From Coriobacteriales bacterium (lineage in GTDB: Bacteria; Actinomycetota; Coriobacteriia; Coriobacteriales; JAEZZM01), in assembly GCA_029983705.1 (NCBI GenBank), contig JASBYZ010000005.1:1-34291 (forward strand): a stretch of DNA of 34,291 nt, written 5' to 3'. Below, in pieces: positions 1-7,673 of the stretch. Below the pieces are notes generated by a model. The model was not told the DNA's origin, searched no databases, and saw only the letters and a program-made list of their open reading frames with translations. How positions within the stretch are numbered: the stretch's first letter is position 1; the number at the start of each line of letters is the position of its first letter. The translations under genes and the position numbers were made by a program.

Positions 1-749
1 ACTAAGGCAAGCGTAGGTGTTTGAACACGACCTGCACTTCTCACGTTTCCAAAACCGCCAAATTTTGCAAGTGTTAAATAACGAGTTAAGACAGCACCCC
101 AGATAAGGTCAATAAACTGTCTGGACTCTCCAGCACTTGCAAGGTTATTGTCGAGGTCTACAAGGTTTGCAAAGGCATGCTCAATCTCGCCTTTAGTGAG
201 TGCAGAATATCTTGCGCGGCTAATAGGCGCATCTGGGTTTACCTCTCGACATAAATTGAGTGCATCAGCACCAATAAGCTCTCCCTCACGGTCAAAGTCG
301 GTTGCAATAATAATGCGGTCAGACTTTTTAGCAAGATTTTTAAGAGAACGAATAATATCTTTTTCTGCCGGCTCTTTAATAACAGGAGCCCACACCAAAT
401 AAGGTAGAGATTCCATTTTCCAGCCCTTAAGCTCTACGCCATCTTCTACAAATGGTTTTTTCTTTTTAAAAGGTGGCTTTGCGAGCTCATCTGGAATAGA
501 AGTTGAACTAATCTCACCCTCTTTATCGGTGGCAAGCCAGCCCTCTTTTTTGCTATAGCTTAATTTAACTGGAAAATCTACGGCTAAAATATGTCCGCGT
601 AAACCTATGGTTACCCACTCATCCCCTTCATGGGTAAATCTATATACTGGGGTCGAGTAAACCTTAACGGCCTTGGGTTTACCAGAGGTATTGAGCAGCT
701 CTGCGATTTTTTGTGCTGCATTGTTTTTCTCGGTTACTACCAATACCAT
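1..749 (-). CDS. topA: Archaeal-type DNA topoisomerase I (type IA), 3' part cut by the window edge
   Basis: Type IA topoisomerases relax or decatenate DNA by cutting one strand through an active-site tyrosine. About 249 N-terminal residues are visible and the gene runs out of the window. The start reads MVLVVTEKNNAAQKIAELL, the Toprim entry motif with its catalytic Glu. A second Toprim motif, ATDFDREGELIG, lies near residue 149, and SAGRVQTPTLA lies at the edge; the Tyr motif would be beyond it. The EKNNAA entry and the late position of DxDxE resemble archaeal topoisomerase I more than the standard bacterial TopA, in which this motif is near residue 111. The ATG is preceded by AAGGAG at a spacing of 9. 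It follows hypB by 34 bases on the same strand and is probably the last or a late gene of the run. The family is secure; the archaeal-type assignment is from motif memory. Confidence 0.85.
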   Translation of the reverse strand, partial: MVLVVTEKNNAAQKIAELLNTSGKPKAVKVYSTPVYRFTHEGDEWVTIGLRGHILAVDFPVKLSYSKKEGWLATDKEGEISSTSIPDELAKPPFKKKKPFVEDGVELKGWKMESLPYLVWAPVIKEPAEKDIIRSLKNLAKKSDRIIIATDFDREGELIGADALNLCREVNPDAPISRARYSALTKGEIEHAFANLVDLDNNLASAGESRQFIDLIWGAVLTRYLTLAKFGGFGNVRSAGRVQTPTLAL

Positions 750-783
750 CTAAATAAACTCCTTAATATATGTCTGTGCTGTG

Positions 784-1449
784 TTAGGCCCTTTTAGCCT
801 CGATTTGATTTCTAATCCACTCTGCAAGTTCTTTAACGCCCTCACCCTTAGTGGCAGAAATCTTATGCACCTCAGCCTGTGGGTTTAGCTTAGAGATCTC
901 ACTATCAAATGCTTCAGTATCAAAGTCAAAAACTGGAAGGGTATCAATCTTGTTTACCATCAAAAGATCTGCCGCTTGAAATACTCCAGGATATTTAAGT
1001 GGCTTATCGTCTCCCTCAGGTACGGATAATATCATTGCCTTAATATCCTCACCTAAGTCAAAATCCACTGGACAAACAAGGTTTCCCACGTTTTCAATAA
1101 TAATAAGGTCAAGATTTTCTAAATCTAAAACGTCTAGTGCCTTAGAAATCATCTTTGACTCCAGGTGGCATAAGCCCCCTGTATTAATTTGAACTGCAGC
1201 GGTACCAGTCTCTTTAATAGTTTGAGCGTCAACATCACTTGCAATGTCACCCTCAATTACTGCAATCTTATACGCTTTAGAAAGCTCGTTTATCAGCGCA
1301 AGAATGGTTGAGGTTTTGCCTGAACCTGGTGATGATAAAAGATTTATTACATAGATACCATGACTCATAAATCTCTCACGATTTTTTTGAGCAAGCTTAT
1401 CGTTTGCCTGTAAAATCGCTTGATCCATATCAACTTCATGATGTGCCAT
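784..1449 (-). CDS. hypB: Hydrogenase/urease nickel incorporation GTPase HypB
   Basis: HypB is a SIMIBI-class GTPase that, with HypA, inserts nickel into [NiFe]-hydrogenase (sometimes urease) in the cytoplasm. The sequence shows the P-loop SSPGSGKTS, a GDIASDVDA switch region, the GGLCHLES segment and ENVGNLVCP, whose Cys-His and Cys match the metal site of the G domain, then the guanine-specificity motif NKID. The long N-terminal poly-His metal store of some HypB proteins is absent; only a His pair follows the start. An upstream in-frame ATG at 1458 lies one base after AAAGGG, while the ATG at 1449 has that SD about 9 bases ahead, so 1449 is preferred. It sits directly after hypA. No other hyp genes or hydrogenase subunits are in the window, so they must lie elsewhere. 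Confidence 0.93.
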   Translation of the reverse strand: MAHHEVDMDQAILQANDKLAQKNRERFMSHGIYVINLLSSPGSGKTSTILALINELSKAYKIAVIEGDIASDVDAQTIKETGTAAVQINTGGLCHLESKMISKALDVLDLENLDLIIIENVGNLVCPVDFDLGEDIKAMILSVPEGDDKPLKYPGVFQAADLLMVNKIDTLPVFDFDTEAFDSEISKLNPQAEVHKISATKGEGVKELAEWIRNQIEAKRA

Positions 1450-1469
1450 AGTCTTCATCCCTTTATTAA

Positions 1470-1829
1470 TTAAGACTGGTTTTCAGGAATATCCAATTCT
1501 ATTGAGGCAATATCAAGCTCATGTCCCTTAAGCTGCTTAGTTATGCTTGAGCCACAAGCCGGACAACGCAAGTCTGTACGCTCATGCTCAAAGGTATTAC
1601 CGCAGTCTAGACACTCTGAAAACGGTTTTATAGTTTCAACGTGTAATGTTGCATCCTCTGCTAAGGTGCCCTGTCTTAAGACCTCAAATGCAAAGTCCAG
1701 CGAATCTTGTACAACCTCTGTCATATCCCCAATGCGCAGGTTGATAGCCTCAATCCTTCGAGCATGGTGCTCTTTTGCAACCCTCTCAACGTTTTCCATC
1801 ACCGATTGCATAATACTAAACTCATGCAT
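1470..1829 (-). CDS. hypA: Hydrogenase maturation nickel metallochaperone HypA
   Basis: HypA delivers nickel to the hydrogenase large subunit together with HypB. The 119-residue length is typical. The N-terminal MHE provides the nickel-binding His2, and the zinc ribbon is visible as CLDCG followed by CPACG, giving two CxxC pairs. The ATG overlaps the tatC stop by one base (TAATG), so the two genes are very likely translationally coupled. HypB follows within about 20 bases. The link to tatAC fits hydrogenases exported through Tat after metal insertion, but no hydrogenase gene is visible here. Confidence 0.94.
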   Translation of the reverse strand: MHEFSIMQSVMENVERVAKEHHARRIEAINLRIGDMTEVVQDSLDFAFEVLRQGTLAEDATLHVETIKPFSECLDCGNTFEHERTDLRCPACGSSITKQLKGHELDIASIELDIPENQS

Positions 1830-2611
1830 TATAAGTTCTCTAACTCTTTAAGTTCCTCAGCCTCTTTAATTTGTTGAGCCTTGATACGACGAGCAAGTGC
1901 AACACGAGCTATAAGCAGTGATACTTCATACAGCATAAGCATTGCCGCAAACATAAATGCCATCGTAACAGGTGAGGCATCTGGAGTAACCATAGCGCAG
2001 ATAACCATAAGCGCAATGTATACCACACGCCAGTTTTCTCTAAAGTACTTGTATGGAACTACATTAAATATGATGAGATAAAAAACAATCAAAGGTAATT
2101 CAAAAGCAATTCCAAATGCAATCTCAAATAACAAAATGATTCTAATGTAGTTTTCTGCATCAGGAATAATCTTACCAATCGCATCTGATTGTGAAGTTAA
2201 CCATTGAAAGGCTGGATCTAAAATAACAAAGTAGCAAAATATTGTGCCGATAATAAATAAGGCGGTACCAATAGCAGTACTTGGAACAACCCACTTTCTC
2301 TCATTTGGCTTAAGTGCTGGTAAGAAAAAGGCTAAAATCTGCCAAATAATTAAGGGTGAACATACGATTACTGCAGAATATATTGCAACCTTAAAGCGCA
2401 AGGTAAAACCGCCTAAAGCGGTAAGTACTGCAAAATCTGCGCCCTCTGGTAAATAATCTCTAATAGGGTATTTCAAAATCTCAATAATGGTAGGAGTTGC
2501 AACATACATAACGCAGGCAGCAATTACAACGCTTACCACAATGATCATAAGGCGGCGTCTAAGCTCACCTAAATGATCCATCAAAGGCATACGGGCAGGT
2601 CCTATTGGCAT
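1829..2611 (-). CDS. tatC: Twin-arginine translocase subunit TatC
   Basis: TatC is the polytopic membrane receptor of the Tat pathway, which binds the twin-arginine signal peptide of folded exported proteins. The 260-residue protein opens with the family signature MDHLGELRRRL near residue 11 and shows six hydrophobic segments. The conserved motif before TM4 reads FEIAFGIAFELPL, with the Glu needed for signal-peptide recognition. The ATG overlaps the tatA stop by one base. An internal Met at residue 8 or 11 could also serve as start, but the coupled ATG at 2611 is favoured. The C-terminus is Lys/Glu-rich. With one TatA/B-like gene upstream, this may be a two-component minimal Tat system. Confidence 0.95.
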   Translation of the reverse strand: MPIGPARMPLMDHLGELRRRLMIIVVSVVIAACVMYVATPTIIEILKYPIRDYLPEGADFAVLTALGGFTLRFKVAIYSAVIVCSPLIIWQILAFFLPALKPNERKWVVPSTAIGTALFIIGTIFCYFVILDPAFQWLTSQSDAIGKIIPDAENYIRIILLFEIAFGIAFELPLIVFYLIIFNVVPYKYFRENWRVVYIALMVICAMVTPDASPVTMAFMFAAMLMLYEVSLLIARVALARRIKAQQIKEAEELKELENL

Positions 2612-3105
2612 TAGTTATCCTCCCCGCTCTCAGCTTGTGATTTATCTTGCTTTGCCTTCTCTCGTTCAGCTTTTTCACGGGCTAAGCGAGCCTTCTTTTG
2701 CGCAAAGGTTTCACCCTTAACTTCTTGCTTTTCAACTGTCTTTGAATCCTTAGAAGGACCGGCGCTTGTCTCGCTTGAGCTTTGAGCTGCTTCAGTCTTA
2801 GTCTCAGTATCCACACTCTTAGACTCATCAGAGCTGGTTGCCTTGGCGCCCTCGCCCTTTTCTTTCTTGCCTTCTCCCGTAAATTCTTTGAAGATACCAG
2901 AAATAGAGTCACTTAAAGGCTCATCATCCCCACTAGGGTCATACACCTCTTGTCTTACTACCTTATTCATTTCTTCTTGAGCGTGTCTAAACTGCCTAAT
3001 ACCTCGACCTATAGTTCTTCCCATTTGAGGAAGCTTGTCTGGTCCAAATATTAGAAATCCAAAGAGCAATATAATTACAAGCTCTGTTCCGCCAATTCCT
3101 AACAC
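2611..3105 (-). CDS. tatA: Twin-arginine translocase subunit TatA/TatB family
   Basis: This is the single-span pore or accessory subunit of the Tat translocase. An N-terminal hydrophobic helix (about residues 8-24) ends in FGPDKLPQMGRTIGRGIRQF, the FG hinge and amphipathic helix of TatA/TatB proteins. After about residue 50 there is a long, very polar tail rich in Lys, Glu, Ser and Ala, unusual in length compared with E. coli TatA (about 90 residues) and closer to a TatB tail; whether it works as A, B or both is open. The start is a GTG with AAAGGGA about 9 bases upstream. It lies 26 bases after the STAS gene and overlaps tatC by one base. Confidence 0.9.
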   Translation of the reverse strand: MLGIGGTELVIILLFGFLIFGPDKLPQMGRTIGRGIRQFRHAQEEMNKVVRQEVYDPSGDDEPLSDSISGIFKEFTGEGKKEKGEGAKATSSDESKSVDTETKTEAAQSSSETSAGPSKDSKTVEKQEVKGETFAQKKARLAREKAEREKAKQDKSQAESGEDN

Positions 3106-3131
3106 TAGGGGATCCCTTTCTTAAAGCGTTC

Positions 3132-3452
3132 TTAGGCCTCGCGCTTAACGTCGAGTTCTTTATCAACGCCTAACATTTCAAATACACGTAAAATGTTTGC
3201 ATGTGGGCAAATTACGTGCAGTGTTTTGCCTGCATCTTTTGCTTGATGAGCTCCACCCATTAATACACCAATGCCGGTTGAATCAATGTAGGGAGCATTA
3301 GTCATATCAATATAGATATCACGAGCTGAGCTATTTTCAAAAAGCTCTTTTAGAGCATCGCGTAAGCTGTCTGCATTTGAAACGTCAATCTCGCCGGTAA
3401 CATTAATGGTGCATGCCTCAGCATTGCAACTATTGGTGATCTCTAAATCCAT
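3132..3452 (-). CDS. STAS-domain protein, anti-sigma factor antagonist type
   Basis: A single STAS domain of about 106 residues fills the protein. Such proteins (SpoIIAA/RsbV type) bind a partner anti-sigma or switch kinase unless phosphorylated on a conserved Ser. The phosphorylation loop is present as DMTNAPYIDSTGIGVLMGG, with DSTG carrying the expected Ser, and the N-terminal GEIDVSNADSLRDAL matches the first STAS strands. Two ATGs lie in tandem (3455 and 3452); AGGAG is 3 bases from the first and 6 from the second, so 3452 is preferred. No RsbW-like kinase, sigma factor or PP2C phosphatase is nearby, so the partner is unknown. It sits between a TPR protein and tatA on the same strand. Confidence 0.85.
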   Translation of the reverse strand: MDLEITNSCNAEACTINVTGEIDVSNADSLRDALKELFENSSARDIYIDMTNAPYIDSTGIGVLMGGAHQAKDAGKTLHVICPHANILRVFEMLGVDKELDVKREA

Positions 3453-3467
3453 CATTAGCTCCTATTA

Positions 3468-4208
3468 CTATTTAGTGCTTGTGGTATTAGCACTGGCACT
3501 TGTCTCATTGCTTTTTTCAAGAGCTTCAAGTCTTGACTCTGCGTACAACTCAACGCGAGAATTATCTTCCTTATTAACCTCAATCGCCTTCTTATAGGCG
3601 CTCTTGGCATCATCAGCCCTACCTTCAGTCTCATACACCATGCCAAGATTTGCCCAAGCAGATGCAAAGTCAGGGCTCTTTTTGGTGAGCTCTTCTAAAC
3701 CTTTTAGAGCTTCATCACTTTTGCCGGCATAAAAGAGGGAAAGATTTTTATCAACCGTAACGGTATCAGAAGGAGAAATTCCAAGTAGCTTATCATAGGT
3801 TTCTGCTGCGGTAGAAAATACCTGTTGCATATGACCTAAGGTTGCCTGATCTTTAGCAAAAGGCATAAGTTGAATGCCCCAGTTAAAGTACAAACTTGAT
3901 AAGTCATTTAAGAGCGCTACGTTATCAGGCTTCTCTTCGAGTCTCTTTTTAAGAGCATCTGCTGCAGGTCTAAACACATTATCCACATCTTGTGCTGACT
4001 GAGGAGTCTGGTTTTCTGCCTCTGCACTCTGAGAAGTCTCTTCACTTTGCTTTTGAGCAGACTCTTCTTTAGCAGGTGCAAACAATGCTGATAAAGAAGG
4101 TAGCATCAAGGTTATAACTAAGATAGCTGCAAAAACAACAATAACAACCTTCATAAAAGGTGTTGTGCGTTCACTTTTATTAGTAGATTTCACTCTGTCA
4201 TACTCCAT
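3468..4208 (-). CDS. Membrane-anchored TPR-repeat protein
   Basis: The protein has 246 residues: a short polar N-terminus, a hydrophobic segment at about residues 20-42 with no clear cleavage site (so a signal anchor is likely), an acidic Glu/Ser/Gln-rich linker, and a C-terminal helical domain. The clearest tetratricopeptide repeat reads ASAWANLGMVYETEGRAD and continues for one full repeat; weaker repeats precede it (NVALLNDLSSLYFNWG). TPR domains bind other proteins; no partner is known here. The gene is directly upstream of the STAS and tat genes, which hints at a membrane protein-assembly role, but this is inference. The ATG at 4208 has a poor SD; a GTG five codons later has GGAG about 9 bases ahead and may be the true start. 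Confidence 0.75.
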   Translation of the reverse strand: MEYDRVKSTNKSERTTPFMKVVIVVFAAILVITLMLPSLSALFAPAKEESAQKQSEETSQSAEAENQTPQSAQDVDNVFRPAADALKKRLEEKPDNVALLNDLSSLYFNWGIQLMPFAKDQATLGHMQQVFSTAAETYDKLLGISPSDTVTVDKNLSLFYAGKSDEALKGLEELTKKSPDFASAWANLGMVYETEGRADDAKSAYKKAIEVNKEDNSRVELYAESRLEALEKSNETSASANTTSTK

Positions 4209-4245
4209 TAATAGCTTAATTCTTGCAAAGAATTATATTAGCATG

Positions 4246-5622
4246 TTACAAACGTAGCTTCACTCGTATCACTTCAGCTTCATCATGTGTCTTTTGTAAA
4301 TCCACATGAGATCTGAAGGTATGGTCCTCGTATTGAATCTGACCATCAATCATAACCATTCTAATATCTTCTCGCTCAGCCGTGTTCACAATAGCTGAGT
4401 TTGGATAATGGGTTGGAATTTGGTGTGATGAGGCAAGGTCAATGGCGATAATGTCTGCGCGCTTTCCCTCATCTAAGCTTCCCAGCTCATCATCAATTCC
4501 AAGTGCCTTTGCAGCCTCTATTGTAAACATCTCAATCATGTCTTTAGCTACAAGTAGATCTGGGTTTCCTTTAAGCGAGTTTGCAAGGGCACGCTGTGAG
4601 AGCATACCAAACTTCATCTCTTCAAAGGTGTCAATACCATCTGATGCAGCAGCTGAATCTGTGCCCAAGGCTACCGTAAGGCCAGCACGTCTATATGCCA
4701 TAATTGGAGCGATTCCCATAGAAAGCTTAGCTGTTGAGACAGGGCAAACAACAATATTTGCGCCCTTATCCTTAAGGCGATTAATATCGTTTTCATCAAC
4801 GTGTACGCCGTAGATAGCAAGCAGATTATCAACATTTAAAATGCCCCAGTTAGATGCATACTGAACTGGAGATACTCCGGTTGGCATAAGTGCTCGTGAC
4901 TGAAGCTGAGAAATTGCTCTGGTGCGCGGATTTCTCGAATCAATTGCAAAAGCAGAGGTACCGTCATGTATAAAAGCATACTCTTCTCGTGAGCCTGCTA
5001 AATACATTGCTACACGAGAGCCATCACTTCCGTATTCTGAGAGCTTTTTGAGCATCTCTGGGTGACAGGTATATAAAGGAGCTGCAGCTAGGCCAAAATA
5101 AAAGCGAGTCGAATCGCACTCTGCTTCCCACTTTTTAATAGTCGCAAGCGCTGCCTCATATTGACTCTCAACATGATCTGATGCTGTTGCACCAACCTCG
5201 CGATAAATTACTGCCCTCATGCCAAGCTCTTGGAGCGCTTTAACTGATGCGCCTGTTTTGGTGATATCTGCAACAGTGGTTACACCAGATGAAAGTGCCT
5301 CATATGCACCAAGACGGGCTGAAGTTTGCCACTCTTCTTGACTTAAATACTGAGCCTTAGCCGTAACGTATGCTTTCCAAGGAGCATAGGGAACATCATT
5401 TAATAGACCACGCATAACCGTCATTTCAAGCTTGGTATGCGCATTAATAAAGCCTGGCATAAGCGCTGCGAGACCAAGGTCTTTGAGCTCCTCATGTGGA
5501 TAGCGCTCAATTAAATCTTGTGCCTGCCCTACCTCTTTAATGCGGCCATCTTGCACAAGTACCGCACCATCTTCAATGTGCGGGCTTGTAATGGGCAAGA
5601 CATATCGAGCTCTAATTAGCAT
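4246..5622 (-). CDS. Amidohydrolase-superfamily protein with degenerate metal site
   Basis: At 458 residues this aligns in outline with the TrzN/SAH-deaminase/aminofutalosine-deaminase branch of metal-dependent hydrolases: PGFINAHTKLEMT (residues 56-68), LYTCHPEMLKKL (183-194), CPVSTAKLSMGIAP (293-306) and LGTDSAAASDG (319-329). Yet most metal ligands are changed. The HxH pair is H62-x-K64; the strand-5 His, usually in an iHlaEt motif, is Y207 in MYLAGS, which also loses the Glu; the strand-6 His position is Y271; only the strand-8 Asp (D322) remains. The substrate His before PYTC is also missing (A181). It may therefore be a non-catalytic or re-purposed member. It lies 17 bases after ubiE and 37 before the TPR gene, so a role near menaquinone metabolism is possible but unproven. 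Confidence 0.8.
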   Translation of the reverse strand: MLIRARYVLPITSPHIEDGAVLVQDGRIKEVGQAQDLIERYPHEELKDLGLAALMPGFINAHTKLEMTVMRGLLNDVPYAPWKAYVTAKAQYLSQEEWQTSARLGAYEALSSGVTTVADITKTGASVKALQELGMRAVIYREVGATASDHVESQYEAALATIKKWEAECDSTRFYFGLAAAPLYTCHPEMLKKLSEYGSDGSRVAMYLAGSREEYAFIHDGTSAFAIDSRNPRTRAISQLQSRALMPTGVSPVQYASNWGILNVDNLLAIYGVHVDENDINRLKDKGANIVVCPVSTAKLSMGIAPIMAYRRAGLTVALGTDSAAASDGIDTFEEMKFGMLSQRALANSLKGNPDLLVAKDMIEMFTIEAAKALGIDDELGSLDEGKRADIIAIDLASSHQIPTHYPNSAIVNTAEREDIRMVMIDGQIQYEDHTFRSHVDLQKTHDEAEVIRVKLRL

Positions 5623-5639
5623 AGCCTCGTGCCTCTTTT

Positions 5640-6341
5640 CTATTTTTCTGCAACGTACATACTTACCACGCCAAAGGTAATTGACTCATATTTAACATGG
5701 CTAAATCCACAATCAAGAAGTTCTTGCTTAATAATTTCTTGATCTGGAAAGGCCTTGATTGACTCTTTAAAGTAGTCAAAGCCTTCTTGCTTATGGGTTA
5801 AAAGCCTCCCTAGAGTTGGGATAGCCTTATCAAGATAGACATTATAAAAAGCTCGTATGGGTGCTACATCTGGTTTAGAAAACTCTAAAATGATGTATCT
5901 GCCGCCATCACAAAGTACTCTGCAAGCCTCAGACATTGCCTTTTTTCTATCATCAAAGTTTCTAATGCCGTAGGCAACCGTTACTAAATCAAAACTCTTA
6001 TCGGCATACGGAAGTTCAGTTGCATCCTCTACCTCAAAGTCCATCGAAACGCCCAAAGACTCACCAAGCTCATAGCGCTTTTGAGCCTCATCAAGCATCT
6101 CAGCACAAAAATCTGTGAGCAGGATATGTTCTGGCCTCGAGCGACGAGCAATGTAGAAGGCAACGTCTCCGGTACCCGCTGCACAGTCAAGCATATTGTG
6201 CACCACTTTTTTATCGGCCTCCGCGGCCACACGTTTTAACCAGGACTTATACCTGCCCATACTTGATATGTCATTAAAGCGTTCGTACTGTGGTGCAATT
6301 TCAGAAAAAATATCACAGACCATTTGTGATTTAGTGCTCAT
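5640..6341 (-). CDS. ubiE: Demethylmenaquinone methyltransferase (UbiE/MenG)
   Basis: MenG/UbiE uses S-adenosylmethionine to C-methylate demethylmenaquinone, the last step of menaquinone synthesis. The 233-residue length is normal. Visible motifs are the SAM-binding LDCAAGTGDVAFYIA (51-65), a conserved YGIRNFDDR and LEFSKP, all characteristic of the UbiE/COQ5 family, and an N-terminal FSEIAPQYERFND. The ATG overlaps the end of the upstream aminotransferase gene by 11 bases, so translational coupling is likely. Its presence implies a quinone-based respiratory chain, consistent with the hydrogenase and Tat genes nearby. Confidence 0.92.
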   Translation of the reverse strand: MSTKSQMVCDIFSEIAPQYERFNDISSMGRYKSWLKRVAAEADKKVVHNMLDCAAGTGDVAFYIARRSRPEHILLTDFCAEMLDEAQKRYELGESLGVSMDFEVEDATELPYADKSFDLVTVAYGIRNFDDRKKAMSEACRVLCDGGRYIILEFSKPDVAPIRAFYNVYLDKAIPTLGRLLTHKQEGFDYFKESIKAFPDQEIIKQELLDCGFSHVKYESITFGVVSMYVAEK

Positions 6342-7617
6342 CTACAGCTTCTGCCTTTCTAGCTGATAAATACTTAACGCAGCAGGTAATAACCTCAAGC
6401 GCACTTTCTAACTCATCCAAACTTGGATAAGATGGACAAATTCTTACGTGAGAATTATGAGGGTCTTTTCCGTATGGATAGCTTGAACCTGCAGATGTTA
6501 AAATAACTCCAAGATTTTTACAGAGTTCAACAAGCTCTATTGCTATTGGCTCTTTGGTGTAAAGCGATACAAAGTATCCGCCCTTAGGCTTGTTCCACTC
6601 AGCAATATCAAGACCATCAAAGCCCTCATGAAAAGCCTTGTCCACGAGGTCAAATTTTGGCGATAAGAAGCTTGCTTGCTTTTTCATGTGAGCTTTGACG
6701 CCATCAATGTCCTTAAAAAATCTCACGTGTCTTAACATATTAACTTTATCGTAGCTAATTGTGTGTGCCTTCATGAGTTCAATTTGGCTTGCCATGTTTT
6801 TCTCAGAACACGCAAAGGCAGAAACGCCTGCTCCAGGAACCGTCATCTTAGAGGTTGAAGCATACAAATACACTAAGTCCTCATTGCCATACTCTTTTGC
6901 AAGAGGTAAGAGCGCTAATACCTTATCAGGGCTTTCTGGATAGAGGTCATGAACTGCATAAGCATTATCGCAATAGATTCTAAAATCTTTTGCTTGAGGC
7001 TTGAGTGCTACAAGTCTTCTCATGGTCTCATCAGAAAAACTTACACCACTTGGATTAGAGTACTTTGGAACAATCCAAATACCCTTTACGTTTTCATCCT
7101 CAACAGCTTTTTCAACCTGATCCATGTCTGGGCCTTTATCAGTCATAGGTATGTATACCAGCTCATAGCCCAAGTTTTCAGCTATCTTAAAATGCCTGTC
7201 ATAGCCAGGAGCTGGACATAAAAACTTGCGGTGAGGATTACTAAATTGAGGCTTTTCTCCAAGCACCCCAAAGATAAGCGCACGACACAACATGTCATAC
7301 TCTAATATGAGTGAGGAGCTTCCGCCCACAAACACCTCTTCTGGCTCAACCTCTAGGAGTTGGGCAAAAAAGTTTATAGCACTTGGGATACCTCTCAGGG
7401 CACCATAGTTCAGGCTGTCTACTCCCTCATCGCTAAAATCTGACTGGGAATTTAAGACGTCAAACAGCTCTTTTGAGCTTGCAACCTGCTCAACTGAGGG
7501 CTTGCCTCTTGCCATATTTAGCTTCAGGTTTTTGGCGCGATAAAAAGCGAGCCTATCTTCAAGCTCGCTTATCTCTGTTTTAAGTTGTTTTTCACTTAAG
7601 GTTTGATAATAGCTCAT
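6331..7617 (-). CDS. Class I/II PLP aminotransferase, type Ic aspartate aminotransferase-like
   Basis: This is a 428-residue fold-type I pyridoxal-phosphate aminotransferase. The N-terminal LKLNMARGKPS and the region SLNYGALRGIP resemble the type Ic aspartate aminotransferase group known from actinobacteria. The PLP lysine is K257 in YASTSKMTVPGAG, the Asn/Asp ligands are in VPKYSNPSG and IYCDNAYA, and the substrate-carboxylate Arg is probably in HVRICPSYPS. It is cytosolic and likely interconverts aspartate or glutamate with their keto acids; the exact substrate cannot be read. It begins a minus-strand run leading into ubiE. An 11-bp inverted repeat lies directly upstream of the start (7627-7659) and may be an operator. 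Confidence 0.85.
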   Translation of the reverse strand: MSYYQTLSEKQLKTEISELEDRLAFYRAKNLKLNMARGKPSVEQVASSKELFDVLNSQSDFSDEGVDSLNYGALRGIPSAINFFAQLLEVEPEEVFVGGSSSLILEYDMLCRALIFGVLGEKPQFSNPHRKFLCPAPGYDRHFKIAENLGYELVYIPMTDKGPDMDQVEKAVEDENVKGIWIVPKYSNPSGVSFSDETMRRLVALKPQAKDFRIYCDNAYAVHDLYPESPDKVLALLPLAKEYGNEDLVYLYASTSKMTVPGAGVSAFACSEKNMASQIELMKAHTISYDKVNMLRHVRFFKDIDGVKAHMKKQASFLSPKFDLVDKAFHEGFDGLDIAEWNKPKGGYFVSLYTKEPIAIELVELCKNLGVILTSAGSSYPYGKDPHNSHVRICPSYPSLDELESALEVITCCVKYLSARKAEAVDEH

Positions 7618-7626
7618 ACTTGATTC

Positions 7627-7659
7627 CTATAAACTAAAACGAAAAATATTAGTTTATAG
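7627..7659. repeat. Perfect 11-bp inverted repeat upstream of the aminotransferase gene
   Basis: CTATAAACTAA (7627-7637) and TTAGTTTATAG (7649-7659) are exact inverted repeats around an 11-base A-rich spacer. The element starts 10 bases ahead of the aminotransferase start and ends 15 bases beyond the pstB stop. There is no T-run after either arm, so a rho-independent terminator is unlikely; an operator overlapping the aminotransferase promoter or leader fits better. Confidence 0.6.
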
Positions 7660-7673
7660 ATTATCACGCAATG

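Noticed and set aside
148..402. Plus-strand open frame opposite topA
   Set aside because: It lies wholly antisense to a clear topoisomerase frame and has no family motif or SD; it is a shadow frame. The same applies to plus-strand frames such as 4442-4813, 6949-7221, 11164-11562 and 33561-33842.
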